From contig CALPMR020000050.1 of assembly GCA_943324725.2 (NCBI GenBank), positions 1 through 13,554 of the forward strand: a DNA stretch of 13,554 nucleotides, in the 5' to 3' direction. The translations under genes were made by a program, and so were the position numbers. Origin of the DNA: Bordetella parapertussis (lineage in GTDB: Bacteria; Cyanobacteriota; Cyanobacteriia; PCC-6307; Cyanobiaceae). The number at the start of each line of letters is the position of its first letter. Within the stretch, counting starts at the first letter, position 1. A model generated the notes under the pieces. It did not search any database, was not told where the DNA came from, and saw only the letters and a program-made list of their open reading frames with translations. Shown piece by piece: positions 1-6,221 of the stretch.

Positions 1-237
1 CTGCAGGCCTCCGAGCGCTGCCTCCAGGCGGCAAGGAATGCGGAAGCTCTGAAAACCTGCATGAAGCAGGAGCGCACGGCGGCGATGGCCCAGCGCCAGC
101 AGCATTTCACCGCCATGCGTCAGCTGTTTGAGCGCAATGGGCTGCCGTTGCCCGAGCTGGGCAGGGGGGGGCGCGGTTACCAGCCTGGGACGCCTGGCGC
201 GGGTCCGGGCACTCCGGGTGCGGGCCTGCCACTCTGA
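1..237 (+). CDS. Small protein of unknown function, 3' part only
   Basis: The frame is open from the first base and ends with TGA at 235-237, giving 78 residues of a gene that begins left of the window. The visible part starts with a charged, probably helical stretch holding two cysteines 13 residues apart (ERCLQAARNAEALKTCMKQE). It ends in a low-complexity tail where PGTPGAG is repeated twice. A helical Cys-containing body with a Gly/Pro tail resembles small exported or cell-surface proteins of picocyanobacteria, but I do not recognise a named family. A hairpin 17 nt after the stop suggests transcription ends here. The missing N-terminus prevents a check for a signal peptide. Confidence 0.6.
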   Translation: MQASERCLQAARNAEALKTCMKQERTAAMAQRQQHFTAMRQLFERNGLPLPELGRGGRGYQPGTPGAGPGTPGAGLPL

Positions 238-254
238 GTCGTTGCTAGGCCATG

Positions 255-286
255 GCCGCCGCTGCCGATCAGCAGCTGCCGGCGGC
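255..286 (+). terminator. Hairpin after the partial gene, possible terminator
   Basis: GCCGCCG at 255-261 pairs perfectly with CGGCGGC at 280-286, and inside it CTGC (262-265) can pair with GCAG (272-275). It begins 17 nt after the TGA of the upstream gene. There is no T run behind it, so a terminator or RNA-stabilising role is inferred from position and stem strength. Confidence 0.4.
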
Positions 287-555
287 GCTGGAGACTCGCG
301 GTGAACACTGATCTGGCTGAAGCTGATGGCACCCTGCCCTTGGCCAGCCAGATTGTCTGTCAGGAGTTCGTTGCGTCTCAACCAGATCAGGACCGCAGGC
401 CTGAACCGGCCCCGCCCCGACAAGACGGCCCATGCCAGGGGGGTGCAGGGTTGAAGGCGTCGGCAGCACACGCCGGGCGGAGGGCTCAGGATCGATGTCT
501 TCGCTCGTGACCATGGGCCCCGTGCTGCCGTCTGTGACATCGGTGGAGTGATGTC
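287..555. other. No gene recognised
   Basis: This stretch has short open frames on both strands, but none shows a protein-like composition, a signal peptide or a convincing start. I see no tRNA-like fold and no clear promoter. The only useful element is GGAG at 545-548, the apparent ribosome binding site of the next reading frame. Confidence 0.4.
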
Positions 556-790
556 TTGTTGAATCTGTCGCTCAATCGCTCCGAGCGCAAGCCTGAGAAG
601 GCGGCTTTGCTTGAGCTTGATCGCTGTCTTGCTTCCCTGGCGGGAATTGTGTTCAGCCTCGGCCTTCCAGTCTGGATGATCCATCTGATTGCCTGGATTC
701 TGCTGCCGGGCGGGCTGGTTCCAAGGGGTCCTGTTGATTGATTGGGCTGTTCTGGCCTGGATGTTCTCCGTCTTGGCCGCCGCTGACTGA
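556..790 (+). pseudogene. PspC-like membrane protein, probably frameshifted
   Basis: A TTG start at 556 has GGAG at 545-548, seven bases upstream. The first frame (556-741, 61 codons) encodes a charged N-terminus and then LASLAGIVFSLGLPVW and LIAWILLPGG. This spacing of a small-residue amphipathic stretch, a GLPVW turn and a hydrophobic segment ending in LPGG is typical of the first half of PspC domains, but the frame stops soon afterwards. Moving to the +1 frame near 710-722 continues with a second hydrophobic segment (GVLLIDWAVLAWMFSVLAA) and a stop at 788-790, where PspC proteins have their second membrane segment. I read this as a PspC-type gene broken by one indel. It could instead be a short real protein of 61 residues, or chance. 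The usual PspC signature GVCGGLA is poorly preserved. Confidence 0.4.
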
Positions 791-904
791 ACTGCCGCTG
801 ACTGCGTCCTGGTGCATCTCTGCCGTTCAAGCTCTCAGGGTGACCATTGCCAGTGTGCTGCAGGCTCCTACGGTGGAATTGCTCAGGCTGGTCGTGCCCT
901 CCTC

Positions 905-1432
905 ATGAACTCTGCTCACCTCTGTCCGGCGGCTCCTCGCCTCCTCTCAGCGCTGGCCGTGTCAGCCGCGCTTGCCGCCCTCGGCCCCATGGCCGCTGGC
1001 CCAGCCCGGGCTCTGCCGGTGTGCACCTTCTTGATGCCGATCGGCAGCGATGGCAGCTCGGCGATCGTCAGCAAATCGGTGGGAGCTCCCAAGATCACCC
1101 CCTATGCCATGGTGCTGGGCCGCACCAACTGGAACACCGACTTCGCCGTCAATCAGCTGTATAGCAGTTATAAATTCTTCTTCACGGCTAATTCCTCCGA
1201 TCCCAATGCCAAGTATCCGGTTCAGGCCTACATGAAGTTCACGGATGGCTCCAGCCTTCAGGTGGTGAATGAAACCATGAATCCGCCGATCGGCACCGGT
1301 CGGATGTTCGGGCCTTTCCCCGCCGTGCCCGGCAAGCAGGCCAGCCAGATGAACTTCAAGGTGGGCGCCAGTGCTGATCCAGGCGCTGTCGGCTTCAGCT
1401 ATCGCATTTCGGTGCAGGGCTGCCTGGACTGA
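905..1432 (+). CDS. Exported protein of unknown function
   Basis: The 175-residue product starts with a clear signal peptide: a short polar N-terminus, a hydrophobic core of alternating Leu and Ala (about residues 13-32) and a probable cleavage site after ARA near residue 36. This signal decides the ATG at 905; a GTG at 812 in the same frame would put 31 unlikely residues before it. The mature part has two cysteines only, near its two ends (LPVCTF and VQGCLD), which could form one disulphide. It is rich in Tyr, Phe, Asn and Ser with alternating hydrophobic residues, suggesting a beta-sandwich. One central 60-base line (1141-1200) has only 26 G+C, much lower than the rest of the window. I do not recognise a family. 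There is no clear Shine-Dalgarno sequence. Confidence 0.75.
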   Translation: MNSAHLCPAAPRLLSALAVSAALAALGPMAAGPARALPVCTFLMPIGSDGSSAIVSKSVGAPKITPYAMVLGRTNWNTDFAVNQLYSSYKFFFTANSSDPNAKYPVQAYMKFTDGSSLQVVNETMNPPIGTGRMFGPFPAVPGKQASQMNFKVGASADPGAVGFSYRISVQGCLD

Positions 1433-1438
1433 CCGGAT

Positions 1439-1476
1439 TGGCCCAAGGCTGCCTGAATGGCCCAAGGCTGCCCGAA
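1439..1476. repeat. 19-bp tandem duplication
   Basis: TGGCCCAAGGCTGCCTGAA at 1439-1457 is followed without a gap by the same 19 bases with one change (T1454 versus C1473) at 1458-1476. It begins six bases after the stop codon of the preceding gene. CGGATT (1434-1439) and AATCCG (1475-1480) bracket the pair as a short inverted repeat. Confidence 0.85.
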
Positions 1477-1621
1477 TCCGCCTCGATTCAGCACCGCATG
1501 GCGGCTCAACAATGTCTCTCAAGATGAGATCCAGCCATGATCTCACCCCCTTCGGCAACTCCGGTCACCCCAGGACGGGCCGTGAGGCTGTCCTGAGCCG
1601 CAGGCCGATCCCTGCCACCGC

Positions 1622-1662
1622 CATCGTTGAGCTGGCCAGCCGGAGCTGTCGGCTCAACGATG
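1622..1662. terminator. Perfect 11-bp hairpin between convergent genes
   Basis: CATCGTTGAGC at 1622-1632 is the exact reverse complement of GCTCAACGATG at 1652-1662. Inside the loop CAGC (1637-1640) and GCTG (1645-1648) can form a second stem with a CGGA tetraloop. It lies between the plus-strand gene ending at 1432 and the minus-strand gene ending at 1700, where a two-way terminator is expected. Neither side has a T run. Confidence 0.5.
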
Positions 1663-1699
1663 TTGGGCTGATGGTGCTGTGCTGCAGCCCCGTCCAGCC

Positions 1700-1945
1700 T
1701 CAGGGCGCTTTGACGTTCGGGCAGCTGGCGCCGTTGAAATGGCTGGCGATGCGTTTGTTGCCTTCGGCGTAGATCTTCTGGGCCTTGGCGGTGTCGCCAC
1801 TGGCCTGGGCGGTGCCCAGTTTCGTGGCGAACTTGCTGCAGGCATCATTGAGGCTCATGGCCCGCCCTGGCGAAGCCAGCAGCAGCGAAGCCAGGCTGGC
1901 CCCCAGCCAGGCGGCGCTGCGCAGGGGAACCGGGGAGAAGGTCAT
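1700..1945 (-). CDS. Small exported protein with two cysteines, unknown function
   Basis: The 81-residue product begins with a signal peptide (basic Arg near residue 9, hydrophobic run WLGASLASLLLA, probable cleavage after GRA near residue 28). The mature part of about 50 residues is mostly helical and charged, with one cysteine near each end (DACSKF and GASCPNV), so a single disulphide closing a helical hairpin is plausible. I chose the ATG at 1945; a TTG six codons upstream adds MRFPAA without improving the signal. The gene lies 53 nt downstream of another small exported protein on the same strand and may share its transcript. I know of no function; it resembles the short conserved secreted proteins of picocyanobacteria. 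Confidence 0.7.
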   Translation of the reverse strand: MTFSPVPLRSAAWLGASLASLLLASPGRAMSLNDACSKFATKLGTAQASGDTAKAQKIYAEGNKRIASHFNGASCPNVKAP

Positions 1946-1998
1946 GGCTGCAGGAAAGCGCAAGGGGAGGACGGGCCGTGAGTTGAAAAGGCTGGGCG

Positions 1999-2262
1999 TC
2001 AGCGCGGGCCCATATGGTTGACCGGGCCGCCCAGGTTGGGCCCGACTCCTGGACCGGCGGCGGGCCTGTAGGCCGGAGCCACCACCACGGGCCTGACCAC
2101 CACAGGGTTGACCACCACGGGGGTTGCCGTGGCGACGGGCCGGCGCACCACGCAGCCCCTGGGCACGCCGGCGCCGGTGCAGTAGACGACGGCTTCGGCG
2201 GGGGACCCCGTCATCAGGGCGGCGGCGCTCAGCAGCGCTGCGGCAGCAAGGGCTTTGATCAT
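1999..2262 (-). CDS. Small exported Val/Pro-repeat protein, unknown function
   Basis: The 87-residue product begins MIKALAAAALLSAAALMTG, a standard signal peptide with probable cleavage after AEA (about residue 24). The mature protein opens with VVYCTGAGVPRGCVVR, where two cysteines nine residues apart could pair. It continues into three copies of a five-residue unit (VVVNP, VVVRP, VVVAP) and a Gly/Pro-rich tail. Small exported proteins with a YC..GVPRGCV head occur in several bacterial groups and have no assigned role. The ATG at 2262 places the signal peptide correctly. It is the first of two small minus-strand genes. Confidence 0.7.
   Translation of the reverse strand: MIKALAAAALLSAAALMTGSPAEAVVYCTGAGVPRGCVVRRPVATATPVVVNPVVVRPVVVAPAYRPAAGPGVGPNLGGPVNHMGPR
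2081..2125. repeat. Three tandem 15-bp units coding for VVVxP
   Basis: Three adjacent units start with ACCACCAC at 2081, 2096 and 2111. They are in frame inside the gene at 1999-2262 and encode VVVAP, VVVRP and VVVNP (read on the minus strand). The number of units could vary between strains by slippage. Confidence 0.8.
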
Positions 2263-2365
2263 GGAGACGGCGGGGATGGGTGGCGGGGCTGGGGCAGCCC
2301 CCAGAGGAGCGATTCTGGACGCGAGCGCTGCGGTGGCCAGGGTCGGACTTCCCCCTGTGGACGAC

Positions 2366-2396
2366 CCAGGGGGCGGCTGTGCACGGCGGCCCCTGG
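2366..2396 (-). terminator. Hairpin after the LuxR-type gene, possible terminator
   Basis: CCAGGGG at 2366-2372 pairs perfectly with CCCCTGG at 2390-2396. On the minus strand it starts 23 nt after the stop codon at 2420. A second stem further on (GGGGCT 2285-2290 with AGCCCC 2296-2301) lies in the leader of the next gene. Neither has a T run. Confidence 0.4.
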
Positions 2397-2419
2397 TTGC
2401 GTGGCGGGCTTGTGCTGGT

Positions 2420-3157
2420 TCAGCCGCGGCGCCCCAGCACCAGGTTCATGGCCTGACTCACCAGCTCCAGGCGGCTCTTGGCCCCCAGCTTGCGGCGCAC
2501 GGCCTTGCCGTAGGTGCGGGCGGTCTCGTAGGTGATCTGGAGTTGTTCGGCGATCTGCCGGTCTGAACGTCCCTGGAGCATCAGGTCCAGGATCTCCCCC
2601 TCCCGCGGTGTCAGCCTCAGATTGGGATCCTCGTCGGTTCCGCCTTGCTCAAGCAGGCGACGTTCGGCATCCGGTGAGAGATAGGACTTGCCCATGCAGG
2701 AGGCAATCACCGCCTGAATACCGCTGAATTTGGGATTGCCGATGTCGGAGTTGCAGAAGATGCCCTCGATCTTCAGGGCCCGGGCCTGGCGTACATCCGG
2801 TGTGGGGCTGTGCATCACCATCACCACCCGCAGATCCGCCACCAGCGCTCTGGCCCGGCGGACCAGGGAGTAGCCGTCGCCCTCCTCCAGGAGATCTGTG
2901 CAGATGAGCATGCCGGGCCTTTCCCTGGCGATGTAGCCCAGGGCGGCCTCCTCACCGGTCACGGCCCCCACCACCAGGTTCGGTTGGCGCACGAACGTGC
3001 AGATAAAAGCCAGGGACAACCTCGGGGCGATGGCGAACACGAACTTCAGCCGCATCTCGCTGGAGAGCAGCCAGGACGCCACCATGCGGCGATTGGGCTC
3101 GAGTTGCTTGAACCGGTTGGTGAAATCGGCGATCTCCGGCTGGTCGGCGGCTGCCAT
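2420..3157 (-). CDS. LuxR-family response regulator with degenerate receiver
   Basis: The 245-residue product ends in a LuxR-type helix-turn-helix (about 180-241: LTPREGEILDLMLQGRSDR, then QIAEQLQITYETARTYGKAV), which binds DNA. Residues 60-160 follow the strand/helix order of a receiver domain, with CTDLLEEGDG at 87-95 where response regulators carry their phosphorylated Asp. However, the spacing from D88 to DG is one residue shorter than usual, and the early acidic pair is missing, so phosphorylation is uncertain. Residues 1-60 form an extra helical segment (EMRLKFVFAIAPRL). The ATG at 3157 shares its A with the stop codon of the upstream membrane-protein gene (TGATG), so the two are probably co-translated. 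No histidine kinase lies nearby. It is likely a cytoplasmic transcription factor; its targets are unknown. Confidence 0.85.
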   Translation of the reverse strand: MAAADQPEIADFTNRFKQLEPNRRMVASWLLSSEMRLKFVFAIAPRLSLAFICTFVRQPNLVVGAVTGEEAALGYIARERPGMLICTDLLEEGDGYSLVRRARALVADLRVVMVMHSPTPDVRQARALKIEGIFCNSDIGNPKFSGIQAVIASCMGKSYLSPDAERRLLEQGGTDEDPNLRLTPREGEILDLMLQGRSDRQIAEQLQITYETARTYGKAVRRKLGAKSRLELVSQAMNLVLGRRG

Positions 3158-3645
3158 CAGGGCGACTCTTGTGTGGTGGGTCTCTGCCTGGCTCTGTTGG
3201 ACTGGCGCAACTCCCCCAGCACCAGCACGGTGCCCAGCAGGGTGAGGGCGAGCACCAGGCCATGCGGCCAGCTCGGTTCGCGCACCAGATCCCAGCCTTC
3301 CAGCGGCAGCATCGCCAGGAACACCGCCAGCAGCATTTTCTCCCCCCAGGGCCGCTGTCGCAGGGTGGCCAGCGAGGCGACCGTGATCAGCACGGCAAAC
3401 AGGGCCGCGGCGATGGCGGTGATCTGCAGGCGCCAGAGACCCATGCCGATCTCCTGGCGGGCCAGGGCCTCCAGCACCAGGCGATGGCCTGCCCCGAGGC
3501 GGTCGGCCAGCTCCGGCAGCTGCCGGTAGTGGCGACTGCCCACCAGAGACAACAGCGCCGCCACGAACAGCACGCCCGCCTCGATCAGTTTCTTGAACAC
3601 CAACAGCTTGAGCAGCAGGGGTGTGGATCGGCCCGGTTGGTTCAT
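3157..3645 (-). CDS. DUF2127-like membrane protein
   Basis: The 162-residue product has about four hydrophobic segments (roughly 9-36, 74-95, 102-116 and 128-145). Features expected of DUF2127 are visible: an N-terminal LLLKLLVFKKLIEAG helix, RQRPWGEKMLLAV between the second and third membrane segments, and an LPLEGWDLVREPS turn. The molecular function of this family is unknown. I chose the ATG at 3645 because it directly precedes the first amphipathic helix; an ATG at 3855 would add 70 Pro/Arg/Ala-rich residues with no protein-like pattern. The gene overlaps the LuxR-type regulator by one base, so a link between membrane state and transcription is possible but only inferred. The 199 bases before it (3646-3844) show no convincing promoter. 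Confidence 0.8.
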   Translation of the reverse strand: MNQPGRSTPLLLKLLVFKKLIEAGVLFVAALLSLVGSRHYRQLPELADRLGAGHRLVLEALARQEIGMGLWRLQITAIAAALFAVLITVASLATLRQRPWGEKMLLAVFLAMLPLEGWDLVREPSWPHGLVLALTLLGTVLVLGELRQSNRARQRPTTQESP

Positions 3646-3844
3646 CAAAGCTCCCGACCTGGCCGATTGTGGCCGCGGCATCAGCCTGCCATGGGCGCTG
3701 TTCGGCGCAGCGTTTGCGGCCACCGGACCCCGCCATCTCCGGCCCGGCATCACGCCAGCGGCCCTCTCGGCGGGCTTGCCATGCCGCGTGTCCAACCCTC
3801 CAGACGCCCCCGCCCAGTCCGCCACGACCGGGCCAGGGGCGGCC

Positions 3845-5197
3845 TCAGTGACCATTGCCTTGAGGTAGAGCAGACCCGAGACCACCCCCGTTGCTCTGGG
3901 GCTGCCAGTGCTGGGGCTGCCAGCGCTGGCCCAGCCACCGCCCCAGCAATGGCAGCGGATCCGTGGCCTGGACCATCAGCAGGTCTCGGGCGGCCCAGAG
4001 ATCGCGCAGCGGTTCCTGCCAGTGGCGGCAGGCCGCGGCGGGATCCTCGCGCCATTCGGCCAGGCAGGAGCGCAGGAAGGCCTCCGGCTGGACGTAGCCC
4101 TGCTGGCGGGGGCTGAACCCGGCGGCAGACCGTTGGCCTTCGCGCTGCGGCCACCGGCGCGGCGGCGCGGACATCAGCCCGCCGGGAGCCGGCGAGCGCC
4201 CGTCGGTGGCGGCGGCTCCGCAGGCGCTGGCCCGGGCCGCCAGAGCTTCTCGGGCCAGCGCCTGCGGCAGATCGAAGCCGCAATGGACGGCGTAGCGCAG
4301 CCAGGCGGGCAGGCGCGGGTTGATCTCGATCAGCATCGGACGGTTCGTGCCGGCCTCCCGCTTGAATTCGACTTCAGCCGGACCACGCCAGCGGTAGTGC
4401 CGGAAGAACGGCAGCACGGCCGCCAGCAGCTCCTCGATCTCCCGGTCATCGCAGAGGCGGGCGCTGGCGGTGACCCCGCCTTGGCGGGGCCACTGGCGCC
4501 GCTTGCGGATCGCCACAGCATCGATCAGCCCCCCGTGGTGGTCGAACCCGAGCAGCAGGGAGCGCATCGCCGTGGCTGGACCCGGAACCCACTCCTGAAT
4601 CAGGGGCTCCAGCCCTGGACCGCCAAAGCCGGAGCGGCAGCGCTCCAGTGCCTCGGACAGCTCGTCCGGCCGTTGTAACCGCCACTGGCCCAGAGCGGCG
4701 CCGGCATCCCAGCAGGGTTTGACGACGAGCGGACGGTCCGGGCAGGCCAGCAGATGTTCCCTGGCCTGATCGGGGCTGAACACCGCGGGCACGGCGATGC
4801 CGAGCTGCTGGCAGCTCAGCTGGCAGAGGCGTTTGTTCCAGGCCTGCCGGTGGCCGTCCTCCGAGGGGATCAGCAGCGCGGTCAGGGCCTCCAGCTCCTG
4901 GCGATGGCCCACGGCGAAGCGCATGCCGCGGTTGCCGACGGGCAAGTACACATCCGGGCGCCAGTGGCGCAGCAGAGCCAGCCGACCGGCGGCGGCGCCG
5001 TCGTCCGGATCGACCCATCGGAGTGCATCGCAACTGCGGGAACGCAGCCCGAGCGGCAGCGCCAGGCTGTCGATGCCGATGACGCGGAAACCGGCGCGCC
5101 GCAGGCTGCCGCAGCTAACGATGCCCGGATCCTGGGCCGCCCCATCGACGACCGCCAGCGGCCGCGATGCCGCCGTCGCGGCCGCTGGTTCAGGCAT
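3845..5197 (-). CDS. ATP-grasp ligase of unknown substrate
   Basis: The 450-residue product has the layout of an ATP-grasp enzyme, which joins a carboxylate to an amine (or thiol) through an acyl-phosphate. Residues 12-110 form a Rossmann-like pre-ATP domain. IPSEDGHRQAWNKRLCQLSC (110-129) leads into the ATP-grasp fold with LVVKP (K160), a short Ala/Gly-rich loop WDAGAALG (163-170), IQEWVPG (200-206), and the metal-binding acids in AEVEFKR (274-280) and IEINPRLPAW (290-299). It resembles the predicted carboligases of COG3919 more than CarB or D-Ala ligase. The C-terminal 130 residues are Trp/Gln/Pro-rich and less conserved-looking. Its ATG lies inside the end of the acyltransferase gene (8-nt overlap), implying a joint pathway. 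The substrate cannot be read from the sequence. Confidence 0.85.
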   Translation of the reverse strand: MPEPAAATAASRPLAVVDGAAQDPGIVSCGSLRRAGFRVIGIDSLALPLGLRSRSCDALRWVDPDDGAAAGRLALLRHWRPDVYLPVGNRGMRFAVGHRQELEALTALLIPSEDGHRQAWNKRLCQLSCQQLGIAVPAVFSPDQAREHLLACPDRPLVVKPCWDAGAALGQWRLQRPDELSEALERCRSGFGGPGLEPLIQEWVPGPATAMRSLLLGFDHHGGLIDAVAIRKRRQWPRQGGVTASARLCDDREIEELLAAVLPFFRHYRWRGPAEVEFKREAGTNRPMLIEINPRLPAWLRYAVHCGFDLPQALAREALAARASACGAAATDGRSPAPGGLMSAPPRRWPQREGQRSAAGFSPRQQGYVQPEAFLRSCLAEWREDPAAACRHWQEPLRDLWAARDLLMVQATDPLPLLGRWLGQRWQPQHWQPQSNGGGLGSALPQGNGH

Positions 5198-6161
5198 GGA
5201 CGCCCAATCGGCGGCAGCGGCGCCCCATCTGCAGATTGCGCAAGGCCACCAACGGGGCCAGAGCCGCGTGGGACAGGGGGTGGGCGCCGCGGAGGAACCA
5301 GCGCTCAGGCTGAAGCCGGCAACCGCGACGCCGCTTCATGGCGTAGTTGAGGCGGCCGTAGTGGAGGGTGCGGAAGCCGTGCTCCAGGCCATGGCGGATC
5401 GGCAGTTGAAAGAGCAGGTGCTCAAACACCGCATGCTGGCGATGCACCCCATCCCCCATGCCCGCCAGCAGGGTGCGCAACACCGAACCGTCCTGCAACA
5501 GCAGGTTGGCAGCCAGCAGCTGGCCCTGCCGCTCCGCCACGAAGACCACCGCGTTGTCGGCTCCCACGGCCTGTTCGAGTTCGGACAGCAGCAGCGGCCC
5601 GAACGGGAGCGGCGTGCGGTTCAGACGCCGGTGATGCTGATCGAAGAGCTGATGCAACACCGGGGCATGGGCTGCAAAGCCCTGCAACCGCCGGAAGCTG
5701 ATGCCGGCCCGGTGGGCCAGTCCGCGGTGATACGGGATGTTCTTGGCGGTGGCGGGATGGTGCTGCCGCAGCCAACGGCGGTAGTCCTCCTCGTTGCTCC
5801 AACCCAGGTCAAGCAGGCAGTTGGGAAACTCAAGTGTCTGGTGATAGCCGCGCGCCAGCAGTTCCGCCACCAGTTCGGCATCAGAAGCCGGTACGTAGCG
5901 CACGTGCAAGCTGGCGCCAGCCTGGCTGGCTCGGGCTTCCAGTGCCGTCAGGTGCGTTGCCAGGTGGCGATCGCGGTCGGATCCCGCAGCGGCGGCACCT
6001 GCCTGCAACAGCAGGTAGCCGCCGATGTCGATGCCGCTGGTCAACGTCGGGTGCCGGGTCAGCGGCAGGGCCGGCGCCAGCCGATGCAGCCGTCCATAAA
6101 AAGCAAGTGCCACGGAGTTGTTGACCGCAGCAGCACGCAGCTCCGCCGCGGTTGACCCCAC
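5190..6161 (-). CDS. GNAT-fold acyltransferase, FemAB/CelD-like
   Basis: The 323-residue product looks like a double-domain GNAT or FemAB-type acyltransferase, enzymes that move an acyl or aminoacyl group onto an amine. The best support is the strand-turn-strand AVVFVAERQGQLLAANLLL (about 204-222) followed by LRTLLAGMG, and the downstream helix with LEHGFRTLHYGRLNYAMKRR (259-278). The first 110 residues hold IDIGGYLLLQAG and a region near 85-110 like the first GNAT unit. There is no signal peptide, so it is cytoplasmic. The GTG at 6161 has GGAG six bases upstream, but the frame stays open and protein-like far above it (see findings), so the true N-terminus may be longer. It overlaps the ATP-grasp gene by 8 nt. 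The acyl donor and acceptor are unknown; an envelope or exopolysaccharide substrate is a guess from relatives. Confidence 0.75.
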   Translation of the reverse strand: MGSTAAELRAAAVNNSVALAFYGRLHRLAPALPLTRHPTLTSGIDIGGYLLLQAGAAAAGSDRDRHLATHLTALEARASQAGASLHVRYVPASDAELVAELLARGYHQTLEFPNCLLDLGWSNEEDYRRWLRQHHPATAKNIPYHRGLAHRAGISFRRLQGFAAHAPVLHQLFDQHHRRLNRTPLPFGPLLLSELEQAVGADNAVVFVAERQGQLLAANLLLQDGSVLRTLLAGMGDGVHRQHAVFEHLLFQLPIRHGLEHGFRTLHYGRLNYAMKRRRGCRLQPERWFLRGAHPLSHAALAPLVALRNLQMGRRCRRLGVHA

Positions 6162-6221
6162 CTCCGACTCCAGCCAGGCGATGCTCCCGGGACAGCGATG
6201 GGAGCGTGTCAGCAGCTCCAG

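Larger units (their letters stand above)
1572..1982. repeat. 15-bp direct repeats flanking a small gene
   Basis: AGGACGGGCCGTGAG occurs at 1572-1586 and again at 1968-1982 in the same orientation. The two copies bracket the hairpin at 1622-1662 and the whole gene at 1700-1945. The match does not extend beyond 15 bases, and there is no inverted-repeat end or transposase inside, so a mobile element is not claimed. Confidence 0.6.

Noticed and set aside
269..514. Minus-strand frame of 81 codons in the left gap
   Set aside because: No start signal, no signal peptide or domain pattern; Pro/Gly/Arg-rich composition is typical of noncoding GC-rich DNA.
812..904. N-terminal extension of the exported protein from a GTG
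   Set aside because: It would place 31 Cys/Ser/Gly-rich residues before a perfect signal peptide beginning at the ATG at 905.
1572..1982. Miniature transposable element
   Set aside because: The flanking 15-mers are direct, with no terminal inverted repeats and no second copy of the segment in the window.
2081..2125. Regular short repeats that might suggest a CRISPR-like array
   Set aside because: The 15-base units are contiguous, lack spacers and are in frame inside a gene, encoding VVVxP.
2420..3736. A long minus-strand frame of 438 codons covering the LuxR-type gene and the region above it
   Set aside because: The upstream 193 codons are Gly/Pro/Arg-rich noise lying in another frame of the DUF2127 gene; the real regulator begins at 3157 with a translational overlap.
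4797..6155. A plus-strand open frame of 452 codons
   Set aside because: It is antisense to the acyltransferase and ATP-grasp genes; its translation is Gln/Arg/Ser-rich with no motif, as expected opposite GC-rich genes.
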